64,000 bases of DNA, from NCBI GenBank assembly GCA_032716605.1, contig CM064519.1, positions 26,634,019 to 26,698,018 on the forward strand, read 5' to 3'. How positions within the stretch are numbered: position 1 is the stretch's first letter; each line of letters starts with the position of its first letter. The notes under the pieces are model-generated. The model searched no databases and had not been told where the DNA came from. It saw nothing but the letters and a program-made list of their open reading frames with translations. Below are positions 1 through 11,175 of the stretch, one piece after another. The DNA is from Paralithodes platypus. Taxonomy: Eukaryota > Arthropoda > Malacostraca > Decapoda > Lithodidae. Both the position numbers and the translations under genes were made by a program.

Positions 1-235
1 AAATAACCTATGTACATTTATCGGTAGAAAACTGTCCCGACCATAGGCCAATTTCTCCTAAACTGCAGGCTCGCTATAGCTAGCCCGTAATTTAAAAACA
101 CTTAAATGAGATGAAGTATCATATAATCGCCAAATAAATGAGGTGAAACGTCTTAAAATCTACAAACTAATGGAGTGAAACAGAGTGAGTCCAGAAAGAC
201 CGGCCTCGCACCAGATTGGGTTAAAAGTTTGTATA
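1..235 (-). mobile_element. Family A TTAA-type MITE, truncated by window edge
   Basis: Read on the minus strand it has the degenerate 32-bp units (AATGGxGTGAAAC on the + strand), the GGCTCGCTATAGCT segment and the core with ATCGGTAGAAAA. The part beyond the core lies outside the window. The hairpin CCGACCATAGGCC is already degraded. It ends at a GGGTTAA near 224. Confidence 0.6.
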
Positions 236-295
236 TCTTACCTTATTATATAGGTAATGTAGATCCTTGATAACATTCTTTGATTCATTGGCTGT

Positions 296-640
296 TTAAG
301 GGGAGGTTTTTAGTTTGTTCCTTAGACCTCCATCAAACTTAAAATTACATCCCCTAGACCCCCTTTCAAGATAAATTTGTAAATTTTTCGATAGAAACAT
401 TTCCCGGCCGAAGGCCGGTTCCTCTTAAATTAGGGTACATTCTCACTATCGCTCGTCAGGACAAGATCAACACCTAATGGCACGGAAAGTCATAAAATTG
501 ACAGAAATGGGGAGAAAGTTCTTAAAATCGCCAAAATAATTGGGCGAACGTCTTAACATCTAAAAAAGAATGGGGCTAGACAAGAGGGAGAAGGGTCCAA
601 CAAAATATACCGGTATCCCTAAAGTCGAAATCTCCCCTAA
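296..640 (-). mobile_element. Family A MITE, near complete
   Basis: It opens with TTAAGGGGAGG and closes with TCTCCCCTAA, so both termini match the family inverted repeat. The perfect hairpin CCGGCCGAAGGCCGG and the TCGATAGAAA hairpin remnant are present. Four degenerate 32-bp units follow on the side of the left arm. There is no coding capacity, so it is non-autonomous. Confidence 0.75.
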
Positions 641-1496
641 CTCAGCTTGATACGGGGATCCACAGATAGTTTTATCAGAACCCGGAAATTGCTACATAAG
701 CTTTCCCTATAATTATCTATATCTATCTATCTATATACTCGGGCCCAATCCCCACTTTTCATTTTTTTTTTGGGGGGGGGGGGGGAGCGACTCGAGACTC
801 GAGACAGAGCCAGAATAGGGACAAAACACAACAGAAAACAATGAACACACAAAAACAAAATACAAATTCACACACATCTAGGTCATACAGGAGAAGACCC
901 AGAGACCAGGGTCACCAAGGTCCCTCCAGCACTCCCCCGGCCCCCGACCACCCGGAGAGGTTCCGATCTCGACAGGCAGACATGCAGCGGAGCAGAAGCC
1001 ACAAGCCCGCTCACCACACTTCCAGGCTCACCCTTCATATAAACTGTCTCACCAGGCCAGGCGCCTGATGGACTATTATCTAGTCCAACTTGCGCCCGAC
1101 CCTTTCCCCCAAATGACCACGTGCTCACTTATATATTCACAAGCATTCTCCATTCATTCCTGTTTATTACCACTTCCCTTGCCTGATCTATAGTCCTCTA
1201 TCATCCAAAGCTTGTCTTACACAGTCTCTTCATCGCAATGGGGGTCTTTCTGCCCTTCTATCTCCCCTTGTATCTGACTCACATATTCTCTTAATTATAA
1301 TTATACATATTGTATATTTGTTGCAATATACTGGTACCTGATATTATATAGTAGGTAATAATTTATTATGCTTTTGATGTAGTCTGGCATCACTTAGACT
1401 GCATTAGTTCCTCAAAATATAGCATAAACTGAATGCAATTGTCTGAAAGTGACTTGAAGGCCATTAGCATTACCAATGGAATATGTATACAGTATA

Positions 1497-1498
<2 letters not shown>
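641..1498. other. No gene recognised; T10-G14 homopolymer junction
   Basis: Contains a T run directly followed by a G run (762-785) and short TATC repeats. Short ORFs at 841-1128 on both strands overlap each other and resemble no family. I see no splice-supported exon. Confidence 0.4.

Positions 1499-1576
<78 letters not shown>
1499..1576. repeat. (AT)n microsatellite
   Basis: About 78 bp of almost pure AT dinucleotide. It generates a spurious tyrosine/isoleucine ORF on the minus strand. Confidence 0.95.
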
Positions 1577-1578
<2 letters not shown>

Positions 1579-2284
1579 GGAAGTGATACGGTACAGTTTC
1601 CGATCGTGAAAGGGTCTATTCACAGGGAATTAAATCATTTCTGATGGCTACGGTACCATTTTCGGCCTTTGGTCCAGGATTAATTCATGTTTACAATCTA
1701 TGCCGGATATTTTTCTTCTCAGGAATTGTATTGCACTATCTGTATTACAAATTGTATTGCACTATCTGTATTACAAAATGAATGAACATTTGATCTGTTC
1801 CTTTATCTTGGACGATTTATTTATCTATTGTTTCACTTGTTATTAATAATTTATTTAATATTTCATTTGTTACTATTAGTCTTTGCAATTTCTTCTTTTA
1901 TACAAGTAGGCTATATAAGAAAATGTAAAGTAACTGTGCAATATTACTTTTCTATAAGTAACATGAATATTGTCTATACTATTCGTAACTTCATTACTTT
2001 AAATTGAAACAATTCAAAGTATATATTTTAACAGACATATTGATCATGGAGCAATAGCCTAGTTCAGAATTCACAGTTATATTTTAATCTTTAGAAGCCG
2101 GAGATCAAACATAAAAAATCCCTGTCATATATTTTCAGAGTTGGACGTTTTTGTAAGAGTGGCACGAATATATCTCGGTATTGTAGGAGATCTGTTATGC
2201 TAGCAATCTCTCTTTCTCTCTGGTTCCAATATATATATATATATATACTGTATATACTGTATATATAATGTGTGTGTGTGTGTT

Positions 2285-2362
2285 TAAATACTCCTAGCCG
2301 GGATCGAACCTCCGATGTTTAGAACGAGTGTCCAAGTTTTTAATCCACTACACCTCTGCGTG
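2285..2362 (-). mobile_element. tRNA-derived SINE head
   Basis: On the minus strand there is an A-box-like AGGTGTAGTGGATTA and, about 40 bp on, a B box GGTTCGATCCC. They sit at tRNA-like spacing, but the flanks do not form an acceptor stem. That fits a tRNA-derived SINE rather than a functional tRNA. Confidence 0.6.
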
Positions 2363-2699
2363 ATAAAGAAATGTTAACCTTGTCATATTTATATTTAGGA
2401 AAAGGGAAATCCTACGTGAACAATGTATTTCAATTCATGCACAAGTAGCAGGATCCATATTCCAGGTTACCATACAGGGATTTTGACAAGATTCCCCATG
2501 CAACTCATAGGGTAGGGGCGTCGTTGGGGGTGGCTCAGGGGGTTCAACTCCCAAAGGTCCACCTCCCTCGTATAGGCGGCCAGGTAGTCAGGGAATCGGG
2601 AGTGCTTTAGGACCCTGATCTCGCTCCTTCCTGAGTTAACCATCTGAGGGGCTGAACGTGGTAGGGGAGCGGGGGGCGTACTGTGGTCTTGTCCTAAAC

Positions 2700-3056
2700 C
2701 TATAATTAATATCATCACCATCATCATCACATCACAATCATTATCATCACCATCATCAACCTGTATCACCACCATCACTATCATCACCATCATCACAATA
2801 ATTGCATCGTCACATAATAATCACAATTATCACATCACAATACTAATAATCACCATCACAATCATTATAATCAACACCATCACAATCATTACATCACCAA
2901 TCATTACATTCACTATCATCACAATTATTTAATCACCAATCATTAAAATCACCATCGTCACAATCATTACATCACCAATCATTATGTTCACCTTCACAAT
3001 CATTATATTCACCATCATCACAATCATTATATCACCAATCATTATAATCAACCTGG
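2700..3056. repeat. Degenerate ATC/ACC/AAT trinucleotide tract
   Basis: Long imperfect tract of CATCACC, CATCACAATCATT and CACCAATCATT motifs, with a loose period of about 18-20 bp in its second half. Confidence 0.85.
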
Positions 3057-3134
3057 TGGTGGAGTCAATACAGTGCTCGGCCAATCTACGGCTATAGGCT
3101 ATGCACTATTTACGGAGAAGCGCGTGCCGGTAAA

Positions 3135-3523
3135 TTAAGGGGGGGTCACCGTTTTTTTTGTTATCTTTGTCTCCTTTTCTTTCTTTCCCTGGCTTGTATC
3201 CATTCGGCCCCATTCAGCCAACTGTTTTAAGACTTTTACCCCCATCCAGGTGTCGATTTTTTCCTGGCGAGCGATAGCGAGCCAGCATTATATGGAGAAA
3301 TCCGGCTTCGCCGGAGAATTTTTTCTATCGAAAAATGTACAAATTTAGCTTGCTGTCAAAAAAAAAATATATATATATATATACTGGCTCGCTACCGCTC
3401 GCCGGGAAAATATTGACACCTGGATGGGGGTAAACGTCTTAAAACAGGCTGAATGAGGCCGAATGGATACAAGCCAAAGAGAGAGGGAGAGAAAGATAAA
3501 AAAAGCGAGGTGGGAACCCTTAA
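3135..3523 (+). mobile_element. Family B foldback MITE, copy 1
   Basis: Flanked by TTAA on both sides. The outer arms of about 150 bp are inverted repeats: GGCTTGTATCCATTCGGCCC on the left answers GGCCGAATGGATACAAGCC on the right. A single-copy core of about 80 bp holds CCGGCTTCGCCGG and TTTTTTCTATCGAAAAA. An AT microsatellite has grown at the arm-core junction. No protein is encoded. Confidence 0.88.
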
Positions 3524-3789
3524 CCTATATAAAGCCTTCATGTGACCAGCTCAACACTGTCCAGTGCTCGTTACTTCCCATTCAGGCGGCCAAATTAAAA
3601 GTACCGTAGCTACCGGGTATGAATCTCTCTCTCTCTCTCTCTGTCTGTGTGTCTATCTGTCTGTCTGTCTTTCTGTCTGTAGTATAAAATATTGGAGGAC
3701 AATTTAATGGGCTACTTATAAAACTGCCGGCAACCAACCAATGATACCGGCTGGGGACCCTTCAGTAAATAGAGGATTAAGTTTATTTG

Positions 3790-4025
3790 GTCCAAAGTAG
3801 GTATTTTTAGACCTCATCTGATTCGCTCTATTAGTTTGGAGATTTTTAGCCGTTTCACCCCATTAGTTAGGCGATGATACGACGCTTCCCCCCATGCAGG
3901 TGTCGATTATTTTCTAGGCGAGTGATAGCGAACCTTTAACTTACAAGAACTCGACCTTTAGCCGGGACATTTCTCTTTCGAAAAATGTACAATTTTAGCT
4001 TGAAGGGAATCTGGGAAGGTATTAT
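3790..4025 (+). mobile_element. Family A MITE fragment, decayed
   Basis: Recognisable by CCCATTAGTTAGGCGATG, a GGTGTCGATTATTTTCT segment, GCGAGTGATAGCGAACC and the degraded hairpin CGACCTTTAGCCGGG. Neither terminus is convincing. Confidence 0.6.
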
Positions 4026-4552
4026 GGTAAGCCCAGGGAACAAACTGTAATACATTGCTTGAAAAAGGCAAAAATAACCCAAATCCTCTACAATGTTTGT
4101 ACCAGAATGTATATACTCAAGACACATACCCCAATGCTGGGGGACAGAGCCAATTCTTAGGATCCGGGACCACTTTTGCGTTCCCTCGCCCCTTTCTCTG
4201 TCTCGTCTAGTAGGTAAATATTACAAGGGGAGGCGAATTCCTATCCCCCCTCCCCCTCCCCCGCCCCTTTCAGCCGCCTTTTACGCCTCGCAGGGAAATA
4301 CGGTGGTGTAAGTTCTTTCCCCTCCACCACAGAGAAGGTCATCTGCACCTGATAGTGGCGGGCGCTGGGGTCGCCGCTTCCCTACCCCATTAGAAATGTA
4401 GAAAGAGATAAAAATTGAAAAGGTTGTGGGAAGTAGAGTACACCAACTCTCACTTTGACAAAATATCATCCCACCACTCGGCCACGGCATAGGAGCTTTT
4501 CCCCAAGTACATTCTCCTATATATAAATGGGAAAAGGTTGGTAATCTTTTAT

Positions 4553-4690
4553 CACGCCGTGGTTGAGTGGGTTAAAGCGTGGGATATCATTATGATTGAC
4601 TGCGTTTCGAATCCTGGCTAATTTCGTGAACATTGGTTCGTAATTTTGCTAGCCATCCACGCTGGCGAGGTACAGGTATGCGATTTACCG
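4553..4690 (+). mobile_element. tRNA-derived SINE
   Basis: A-box-like GTGGTTGAGTGGGTTA is followed at tRNA spacing by a B box with TTTCGAATCCTGG. The unrelated tail has no tRNA acceptor stem. Confidence 0.6.
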
Positions 4691-4904
4691 ATCACCTCCT
4701 AAATTGAATCGCTTCTTCCTTGATGGAGTGTTATTACCGGTAATAACACTAGGCCAGGATTGAGGAGCACCTTCCTATTATTAAACCTTCACTCAGACTA
4801 TATTACCCCTATTATAACACTATCTGGTCAGGCGCCTTGGGGGTTATTAGGATATTTTGATAAATTAATATTGTTGATTTTGTTTGCATCCGAAACATTC
4901 GCCG

Positions 4905-5275
4905 TTAAGGAGATAGTGTGGTTTTTGTTGTTGTCTATTTATTAATTTATTTATTTATTGTTTAGTTTTCTCGCTAGACCTTCCTCAAACTTAATAAAAC
5001 ACCGCCTAGACCCCTCCTCAACATTAATGTGTAAACATGTTGGTAGATAAGTGTTCCGGCCGAAGGCCAGTGTCTCTTATAATACAGGTTCGCTATGGCT
5101 CGCCAGGAATAAATCGACACCTAAATGGCATGAGAGGTCTTAAAATTGACAACGAAATGGAGCTAAAGGTGTTACAATCGCCAAACTAATGGGCCAAAAG
5201 TCTTAAAATTCCAAAAGTAATGGGGATAAACATGAGGGAGAAAGCGGTCCAGAAAAACGACCCATCTCTCCTTAA
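4905..5275 (-). mobile_element. Family A MITE with both TTAA termini
   Basis: Starts TTAAGGAGATAGTG and ends CCCATCTCTCCTTAA, so the ends are inverted repeats within TTAA. It keeps the CCGGCCGAAGGCC hairpin, one pair broken, and four 32-bp units read on the minus strand. Confidence 0.8.
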
Positions 5276-5425
5276 AGTGCTTGTGTGCCAACGGCTTAAG
5301 TATAACAGATCCTTTCCAAGCTTAATATAGACGCCTGGAAGTAGTTATAATGACTGAAAGGGTTAAGACCATGGACCCTATACTGTGGAGTCGGATATAA
5401 TGGACATGGTGGGGACCATACACCA

Positions 5426-5438
5426 CAACTACATCCTG
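5426..5438 (+). repeat. Target-site duplication, left copy
   Basis: CAACTACATCCTG occurs here and again at 6374-6386, exactly bracketing the Jockey-like insertion. The first two bases may belong to the AAC tail, so the duplication is 11-13 bp. Confidence 0.8.
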
Positions 5439-6373
5439 TTGTTTATGTTGAGTCCCCTAACACACACACACACACAGCCAAAATCCTAGGAGTAACATAC
5501 GACACCCAAATTACATGCAAACAGCACACCACAAACACGAAAAAGAAACTGACACCCAGACTAAACGCCCTCAGATCACTTGCCCACACGAAGTTTGGAC
5601 ACAACAAAGAAACCACCACCACAGTCTACAAACAATACATAAGATCAGTTATGGAATACGCAAGCCCGGCCTGGGCTTCTAACCTAGCTGAAACACATCA
5701 TAAGACCTTACAGACTATTCAAAATAAAGCCCTGAAAATCATCACAGGATGCACAGCTACGACACCCACAGATCACCTACATCAAGAAACCAAAGTCCTC
5801 AAAGTCAAAGATCATCTAGACATGAGAGGCACACAATTCCTGGCAGCAGCCTCCACGAATCAACACCACCCACTACACTACATGGCAACACACCCAGACA
5901 CCAAGAAATATCAAAACAACACCTAGCACACGCTATCACACACAAATACTGTCTTCTCTCCCACCCTGCCCACCCCAAACCAACTTCCGGAAGCACATCC
6001 ATACTCATATCACTCTCTGTTCCATCCACTCACTCATAGACAACACGCAGCTGCAAGCACGACCTCCCGAAATCCATCCTTCTGAATCCTCCCTTCCTCG
6101 CGAGGACAGAGTCCACCTGGCCAGGCTGAGATGCGGACACCATCCAGCTCTTCTGAGCTATCAGAAGAGACTGGATGACCCCGGGTTGTAACACAGCACC
6201 CCATACCATTAAACACATCATAGAAGACTGCATTTCACACAACCACTTACGCCAACAACACAATTTACACGCTTTGAGAGCTCTGTGGGAGAGCCCGACC
6301 GTGGCCATGGCCTTCCTTAAGGACTCGGGGCTGTTCGGCCAGGCAGCTTAGGGAACAACAACAACAACAACAA
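5439..6373 (+). pseudogene. 5'-truncated Jockey-like LINE, RT C-terminal region
   Basis: The translation from about 5477 resembles the thumb and C-terminal region of arthropod Jockey/Crack-type reverse transcriptases: KILGVTYDTQITC, VMEYASPAWASN, IQNKALKIITGC and DHLHQETKVL are visible. A C-terminal zinc-knuckle-like CxxC...H...C region follows near 6190-6240 but is split by frameshifts and stops. The element ends in AAC repeats at 6354-6377. The 13-bp duplication at both ends shows insertion by target-primed reverse transcription. The polymerase and endonuclease parts are missing. The clade assignment is inference. Confidence 0.8.
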
Positions 6374-6386
6374 CAACTACATCCTG
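6374..6386 (+). repeat. Target-site duplication, right copy
   Basis: CAACTACATCCTG directly after the AAC tail, matching 5426-5438. Confidence 0.8.
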
Positions 6387-6394
6387 GTTCTTTA

Positions 6395-6880
6395 CAACTG
6401 ACGGTAAATTGCAAAGTTCTCATCAAGATTGTTCAGTTATTTTTAAGATTTTGTTGTGATATATGGTGCTAATTATATAAACTTGGTCTTCATATGATGC
6501 AGACATATAGTGGTTACATATTGTTCCATTAAGTATCGATAAATATAAACTTGGTCTTCATATGATGCAGACATATAGTGGTTACATATTGTTCCATTAA
6601 GTATCGATAAATATAAACTTGGTCTTCATATGATGCAGACATATAGTGGTTACATTGTTCCATTAAGTATCGATAAATATAAACTTGGTCTTCATATGAT
6701 GCAGACATATAGTGGTTACATATTGTTCCATTAAGTATCGATAAATATAAACTTGGTCTTCATATGATGCAGACATATAGTGGTTACATATTGTTCCATT
6801 AAGTATCGATAAATTAGCTGCTAAGGGATTCAATTGGCCGTCAGGTGAAATGAAACATATTATAGTCACTATGTCAGGTT
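6395..6880 (+). repeat. Dispersed repeat D with 5-copy 68-bp internal array
   Basis: The ends (GACGGTAAATTGC and TTAGCTGCTAAGGGATTC) match a second copy at 29985-30215 on the minus strand. Between them the unit ATAAACTTGGTCTTCATATG... is present five times (about 6474-6812, one unit 2 bp short). The minus-strand copy has it only once. Confidence 0.8.
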
Positions 6881-6916
6881 CAGGGCAGGTTCTTGGTTTA
6901 TCTGTACCTCTTTCGC

Positions 6917-7052
6917 CCTCATGTTTAGTCACATTAGTTAGATTTTAAGACGTTCGCCACATTAGTTTGGCGATTTTAAGACCTTTCGCCCCATTTATTT
7001 GCCAATGTTAAGACCTTTCGTGCCTTTTTTGTGTCGATTTATTCCTGGCGAG
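6917..7052 (+). mobile_element. Family A MITE fragment (unit array only)
   Basis: Four 32-bp units (CACATTAGTTTGGCGATTTT and relatives) leading into GTGTCGATTTATTCCTGGCG, then abruptly truncated before the hairpin core. Confidence 0.65.
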
Positions 7053-7199
7053 ATTCTGGAAACCTGTTGTTTAAATGGACCGGCTACATGTGAAGTAATC
7101 AATACATAATGAATACAATGCTATTACTCTTATGGCCAACTGTACAACAATGGCCGCAAGGTCTATGTATACTGTATATACCTTGTATGGCAGCAACAG

Positions 7200-7369
7200 A
7201 ATGGCCACAATGCTGACAACAATGGCGATGTTCTCCATAAAATGACCACGAGTGTTATGATACGGGAGTCCCACAATGACGGCAACGGGCCCGTATTCCC
7301 ATTATTGACGGCGCTCGTTACTATAGCTTTGTCGTATTCCTGGCCAGTCACCAGGATTGATATTATATA

Positions 7370-7405
<36 letters not shown>

Positions 7406-7440
7406 TGGCGAATTTTCATTTGGTTGATTTGGGTTAAGGG
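7200..7440 (+). repeat. Direct repeat, copy 1 of an unclassified 240-bp segment
   Basis: TATGATACGGGAGTCCCACA, GTTACTATAGCTTTG and GCGAATTTTCATTTGGTTGA recur in the same order at 7950-8185. A T29 run (7374-7402) interrupts this copy. Confidence 0.7.
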
Positions 7441-7475
7441 GATATTTTGTTTTTTGTTTTTTTGGTCTATTAATA

Positions 7476-7634
7476 TACAGAGCGATCCTTAAATAATTGC
7501 CCATAGGGATTTCCCGTGTATTTTATTATAAGAGATATTACCATAATCACTACTACTATCATCATCACTACTTCTATCACCATAATGAAATACATGGGAA
7601 TCCCTATGGGCAATTATTTAAGGATCGCTCTGTA
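7476..7634. mobile_element. TA-flanked hairpin MITE (mariner-like)
   Basis: Inverted repeats of about 45 bp begin TACAGAGCGATCCTTAAATA and end in its complement ...GATCGCTCTGTA. The short middle is ATC/ACT-rich. TA flanks with CAG...CTG ends are typical of Tc1/mariner-derived elements. No ORF. Confidence 0.75.
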
Positions 7635-7639
7635 TATAT

Positions 7640-7952
7640 ATATTCATTTATTTTTAGTTTCCTCGCTAGACCTTCATCAAAATTGAAAAGAAAAACACCC
7701 CCTAGAAACCCCCTTCAAGATAAATTTCTAAATTTTTCGGTAGAAAAATTTCCCGGCCGAAGGCCGTTTCCTTTTGAAATTACAGGCTCGCCATCGCTCG
7801 CCAAGATAAAATCGACATCTAAATGCCACGAAATGTCTTAACATTTACAACGAAATGGAGTGAAAGGTGTTAAAATTGCCAAACTAATGGGTCAAACGCC
7901 TTATAATATCAACACTAATGGGGCTAAACATAAGGAAGAAGGGGGAACAGCA
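7640..7952 (-). mobile_element. Family A MITE, most of element
   Basis: Contains the complement of GGAGGTCTAGGGAGGAAACT, the hairpin CCGGCCGAAGGCCG, TTTTTCGGTAGAAAAA and four 32-bp units. It starts within a few bases of the mariner-like hairpin element to its left. Confidence 0.75.
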
Positions 7953-8185
7953 AACAACAATGTCGATGTTGTCCATAACATTAGGCTACCGATAGTATTA
8001 TGATACGGGAGTCCCACAAAGACGTAATGGGCCCGTAGCCTACTCCTAGTTCATTAGTGACGGTGGTCGTTACTATAGCTTGGCCGTATTCCTGCACCAT
8101 GATTTTTATTATATTATATATATTTATTATTATTATTATTATAATTTTGTGTTTTACCTTGCGAATTTTCACTTGGTTGATTTGG
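7950..8185 (+). repeat. Direct repeat, copy 2 of the 240-bp segment
   Basis: Same order of motifs as 7200-7440, clearly diverged. The two copies are separated by two MITEs. Confidence 0.7.
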
Positions 8186-8395
8186 AGGTGATCGGCTGAT
8201 GTTACTGTGACATCTTTCCATTGCAATACCGAACACAGGCAATATATTACACAGAACCATGAGCCAATCAGCTGTAAATACAGTTCTCTAGCCCAAAGAG
8301 AGCAAGTGCAAATTCTCCTGGTTAAAAACAACTAGACATGCACATACAGTATACTGTAAGTACGCCCTTCTCATACCCATAAACACGGTCTCCAA

Positions 8396-8658
8396 ACACA
8401 CACACGTAAAAACTCCCTGTACACACACACACGCATAAACTCCCCCCCACCCCCCACACACAAGAACGCCCCACATACACACACACACACACACAGGCAT
8501 AAACTCCCACCCACCCCCCACACACAAGAACGCCCCACATACACACACACACACACACCGGCATAAACTCCCACTCACCCCCACACACAAGAACGCCCCA
8601 CACACACACACACACACACACACGCATAAAAACTCCCTGGTCACACGCACGCATAAAC

Positions 8659-8707
<49 letters not shown>

Positions 8708-8860
8708 ACACCCATGCATAAACTCACCCCCCCACCCCCCCGCCCACACACACATACAAACTTCCTACACACACACACACACACACCACTATCTCTCAAC
8801 ACACCACACACACCCCTCTCTCTCAACACACCACACACGCACGCCAGAATTAAATCATGG
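8396..8860. repeat. (CA)n-rich minisatellite with a 34-C homopolymer
   Basis: Units of about 75-80 bp (GCATAAACTCCC ... CAAGAACGCCCCACA ... CACACA) are repeated, then an uninterrupted C run at 8660-8693. The resulting Cys/Val/Gly ORFs on the minus strand are artefacts. The C run length may be unreliable in assembly. Confidence 0.9.
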
Positions 8861-8973
8861 CCTATTTCCAAACTCCCGCGTTGCACAATATCCCGCAGTA
8901 TTTCTATGGCCAGGAAACCCCACACCTACACACCGATCCACCGCCACAAACAGAGCTGCTATAAAAGTCAGCA

Positions 8974-9343
8974 ATGAGGGGAGATAGGTCGCTTTTTATG
9001 GCCCACCTTCTCCTTCATGTTTAACCCCATTAGTTTTCAGATTTTAAGACGTTCAGCCCGTTATTTGGCGATTTTAAGACCTTTCATCTGATTTCCTTAT
9101 CAATATAAAGACCTTTCGTGCCATTTAGGTGTCGATTTTGTCCTGGCGAGCAACAGCGAGCCTATAATTTTAAGAGGAACTGGCCTTCGACCGGGAAATT
9201 TTTTCTCCGAAAAATTTACAAATTTATCCTGAGGGAGGGTCTTGGTTGGATGTTTTTTAAGCTTGATGGAGGTCTAGGGAGGAAAATAGACACATTATAA
9301 ATATATGAAAAACTCGACCAAAAAGTGAACTATGCCCCCTTAA
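8974..9343 (+). mobile_element. Family A MITE, full structure
   Basis: Begins GAGGGGAGATAGG (left TTAA lost) and ends CCAAAAAGTGAACTATGCCCCCTTAA. Four units, then GGTGTCGATTTTGTCCTGGC, hairpin CTGGCCTTCGACCGG (imperfect), TTTTTTCTCCGAAAAA and GGAGGTCTAGGGAGG in order. Confidence 0.8.
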
Positions 9344-9561
9344 TGGACTGCCGTATCATACCACTGCGGCCGTCAATATGGACAACTATACTCTGTTCCA
9401 AATAAGTAGCCCAACACTGTTGAACATTAACCTCTAAAACTAAAACAAACACACACAATCATACAGACACACTGATTACAAAACTACGCCACTCCTACGG
9501 GGGTGGGTAATGTGGGGGTGGTGTAGTTTGGTGGAGGGGGGGGGGGGGGAATTTCCCCGGG

Positions 9562-9722
9562 CCTTTTGACTGATTGTTGCATTCACCCACCAAATGTTCG
9601 TGTGAAGTTTGGTGAAAATCCGTCGAACGGTCTTGGAGGTGTTTCCGGACAGACAGACAGACAGACGGATGACAGACATTTTTGCCGGCAATGTACCATT
9701 ATACGGGGGGCGATATACCACT
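9562..9722 (+). repeat. Dispersed repeat E with CAGA tail, copy 1
   Basis: TTCGTGTGAAGTTTGGTGAA, CCGTCGAACGGTCTTGGAGG and a (CAGA)n stretch recur in the same order at 27878-28030, ending ...ATACGGGGGGC. Similar motifs occur in arthropod retroelement 3' regions, but I cannot assign a parent. Confidence 0.7.
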
Positions 9723-9773
9723 CTGCTTACGAAGATATGATGACAAATATAAACAGGCGTCAGTACGGGTGCA

Positions 9774-10588
9774 GTCATTTTCTTTTTACTATGGTTATCA
9801 TTAAGTTATTTTCTTTTTACTGTGGCTATCATTAAGTTATTTTCTTTTTACTATGCTATCATTAAGTTATTTTCTTTTTGCTATGGCTATCATTAAGTTA
9901 TTTTCTTTTTACTATGGCTATCATTGAGTTATTTTCTTTTTACTATGGCTATCATTAAGTTATTTTCTTTTTACTATGGCTATCATTAAGTTATTTTCTT
10001 TTTACAATGGCTATCATTAAGTTATTTTCTTTTTACTATGGCTATCATTTGAGTTATTTTCTTTTTACTATGGCTATCATTAAGTTATTTTCTTTTTACT
10101 ATGGCTATCATTGAGTTATTTTCTTTTTACTATGGCTATCATTAAGTTATTTTCTGTTTACTATGGCTATCATTAAGTTATTTTCTTTTTACTATGGCTA
10201 TCATTAAGTTATTTTCTTTTTACTATGGCTATCATTAAGTTATTTTCTTTTTACTATGGCTATCATTGAGTTATTTTCTTTTTACTATGGCTATCATTAA
10301 GTTATTTTCTTTTTACTATGGCTATCATTAAGTTATTTTCTTTTTACTATGGCTATCATTGAGTTATTTTCTTTTTACTATGGCTATCATGAAGTTATTT
10401 TTTTTTACTATGGCTATCATTAAGTTATTTTCTTTTTACTATGGCTATCATTAAGTTATTTTCTTTTTACTATGGCTACCGGTATCATTTTAAGTTATTT
10501 TCTTTTTACTATGGCTATCATTAAGTTATTTTCTTTTTACTGTGGCTATCATTAAGTTATTTTCTTTTTACTGTGGCTATCATTAGAC
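9774..10588 (+). repeat. 31-bp minisatellite, about 26 copies
   Basis: Unit TTAAGTTATTTTCTTTTTAC-TATGGCTATCA, with scattered substitutions (ATTGAG for ATTAAG, CTGTGG for CTATGG) and a few small indels. The variants are interspersed, as expected from unequal exchange. Confidence 0.95.
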
Positions 10589-10710
10589 AATGTTACTATA
10601 ACTACACCTCTCTGATTACTCAACGTCCTTCTTAAGATGCATACACTCGTCTAGTAATAGCCAGCATATAAGGAATAATGGCGTTACCCGTAGTGAAGTG
10701 GTTGTTTAAT

Positions 10711-11175
10711 CTTTAGGTGTCATTATGGAGATCACTGTCATATTTGTTCATTATATTGTTTATCTTTAGGTGTCATTATAGAGTATTCTACCATATTTGT
10801 TCATTATATTGTTTATCTTTAGGTGTCATTATAGGGCCTTCTACCATATTTGTTCATTATATTGTTTATCTTTAGGTGTCATTATAGAGTATTCTACCAT
10901 ATTTGTTCATTATATTGTTTATCTTTAGGTGTCATTATAGGGCCTTCTACCATATTTGTTCATTATATTGTTTATCTTTAGGTGTTATTATAGAGTATTC
11001 TACCATATTTGTTCATTATATTGTTTATCTTTAGGTGTCATTATAGGGACTTCTACCATATTTGTTCATTATATTGTTTATCTTTAGGTGTCATTATAGA
11101 GTATTCTACCATATTTGTTCATTATATTGTTTATCTTTAGGTGTCATTATAGGGACTTCTACCATATTTGTTGGC
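10711..11175 (+). repeat. 53-bp minisatellite with 106-bp higher-order period
   Basis: Nine units of ATCTTTAGGTGTCATTATAG plus ...CTACCATATTTGTTCATTAT. Units carrying GAGTATTC alternate with units carrying GGGCCTTC or GGGACTTC, so the effective repeat is a dimer. Confidence 0.93.

Noticed and set aside
5749..6308. ORFs on both strands inside 5.7-6.3 kb
   Set aside because: Alternate-frame shadows of the Jockey-like RT remnant.
8288..8925. Cys/Val/Gly ORFs near 8.3-8.9 kb
   Set aside because: Products of CA repeats and the C34 run, overlapping in all minus frames.
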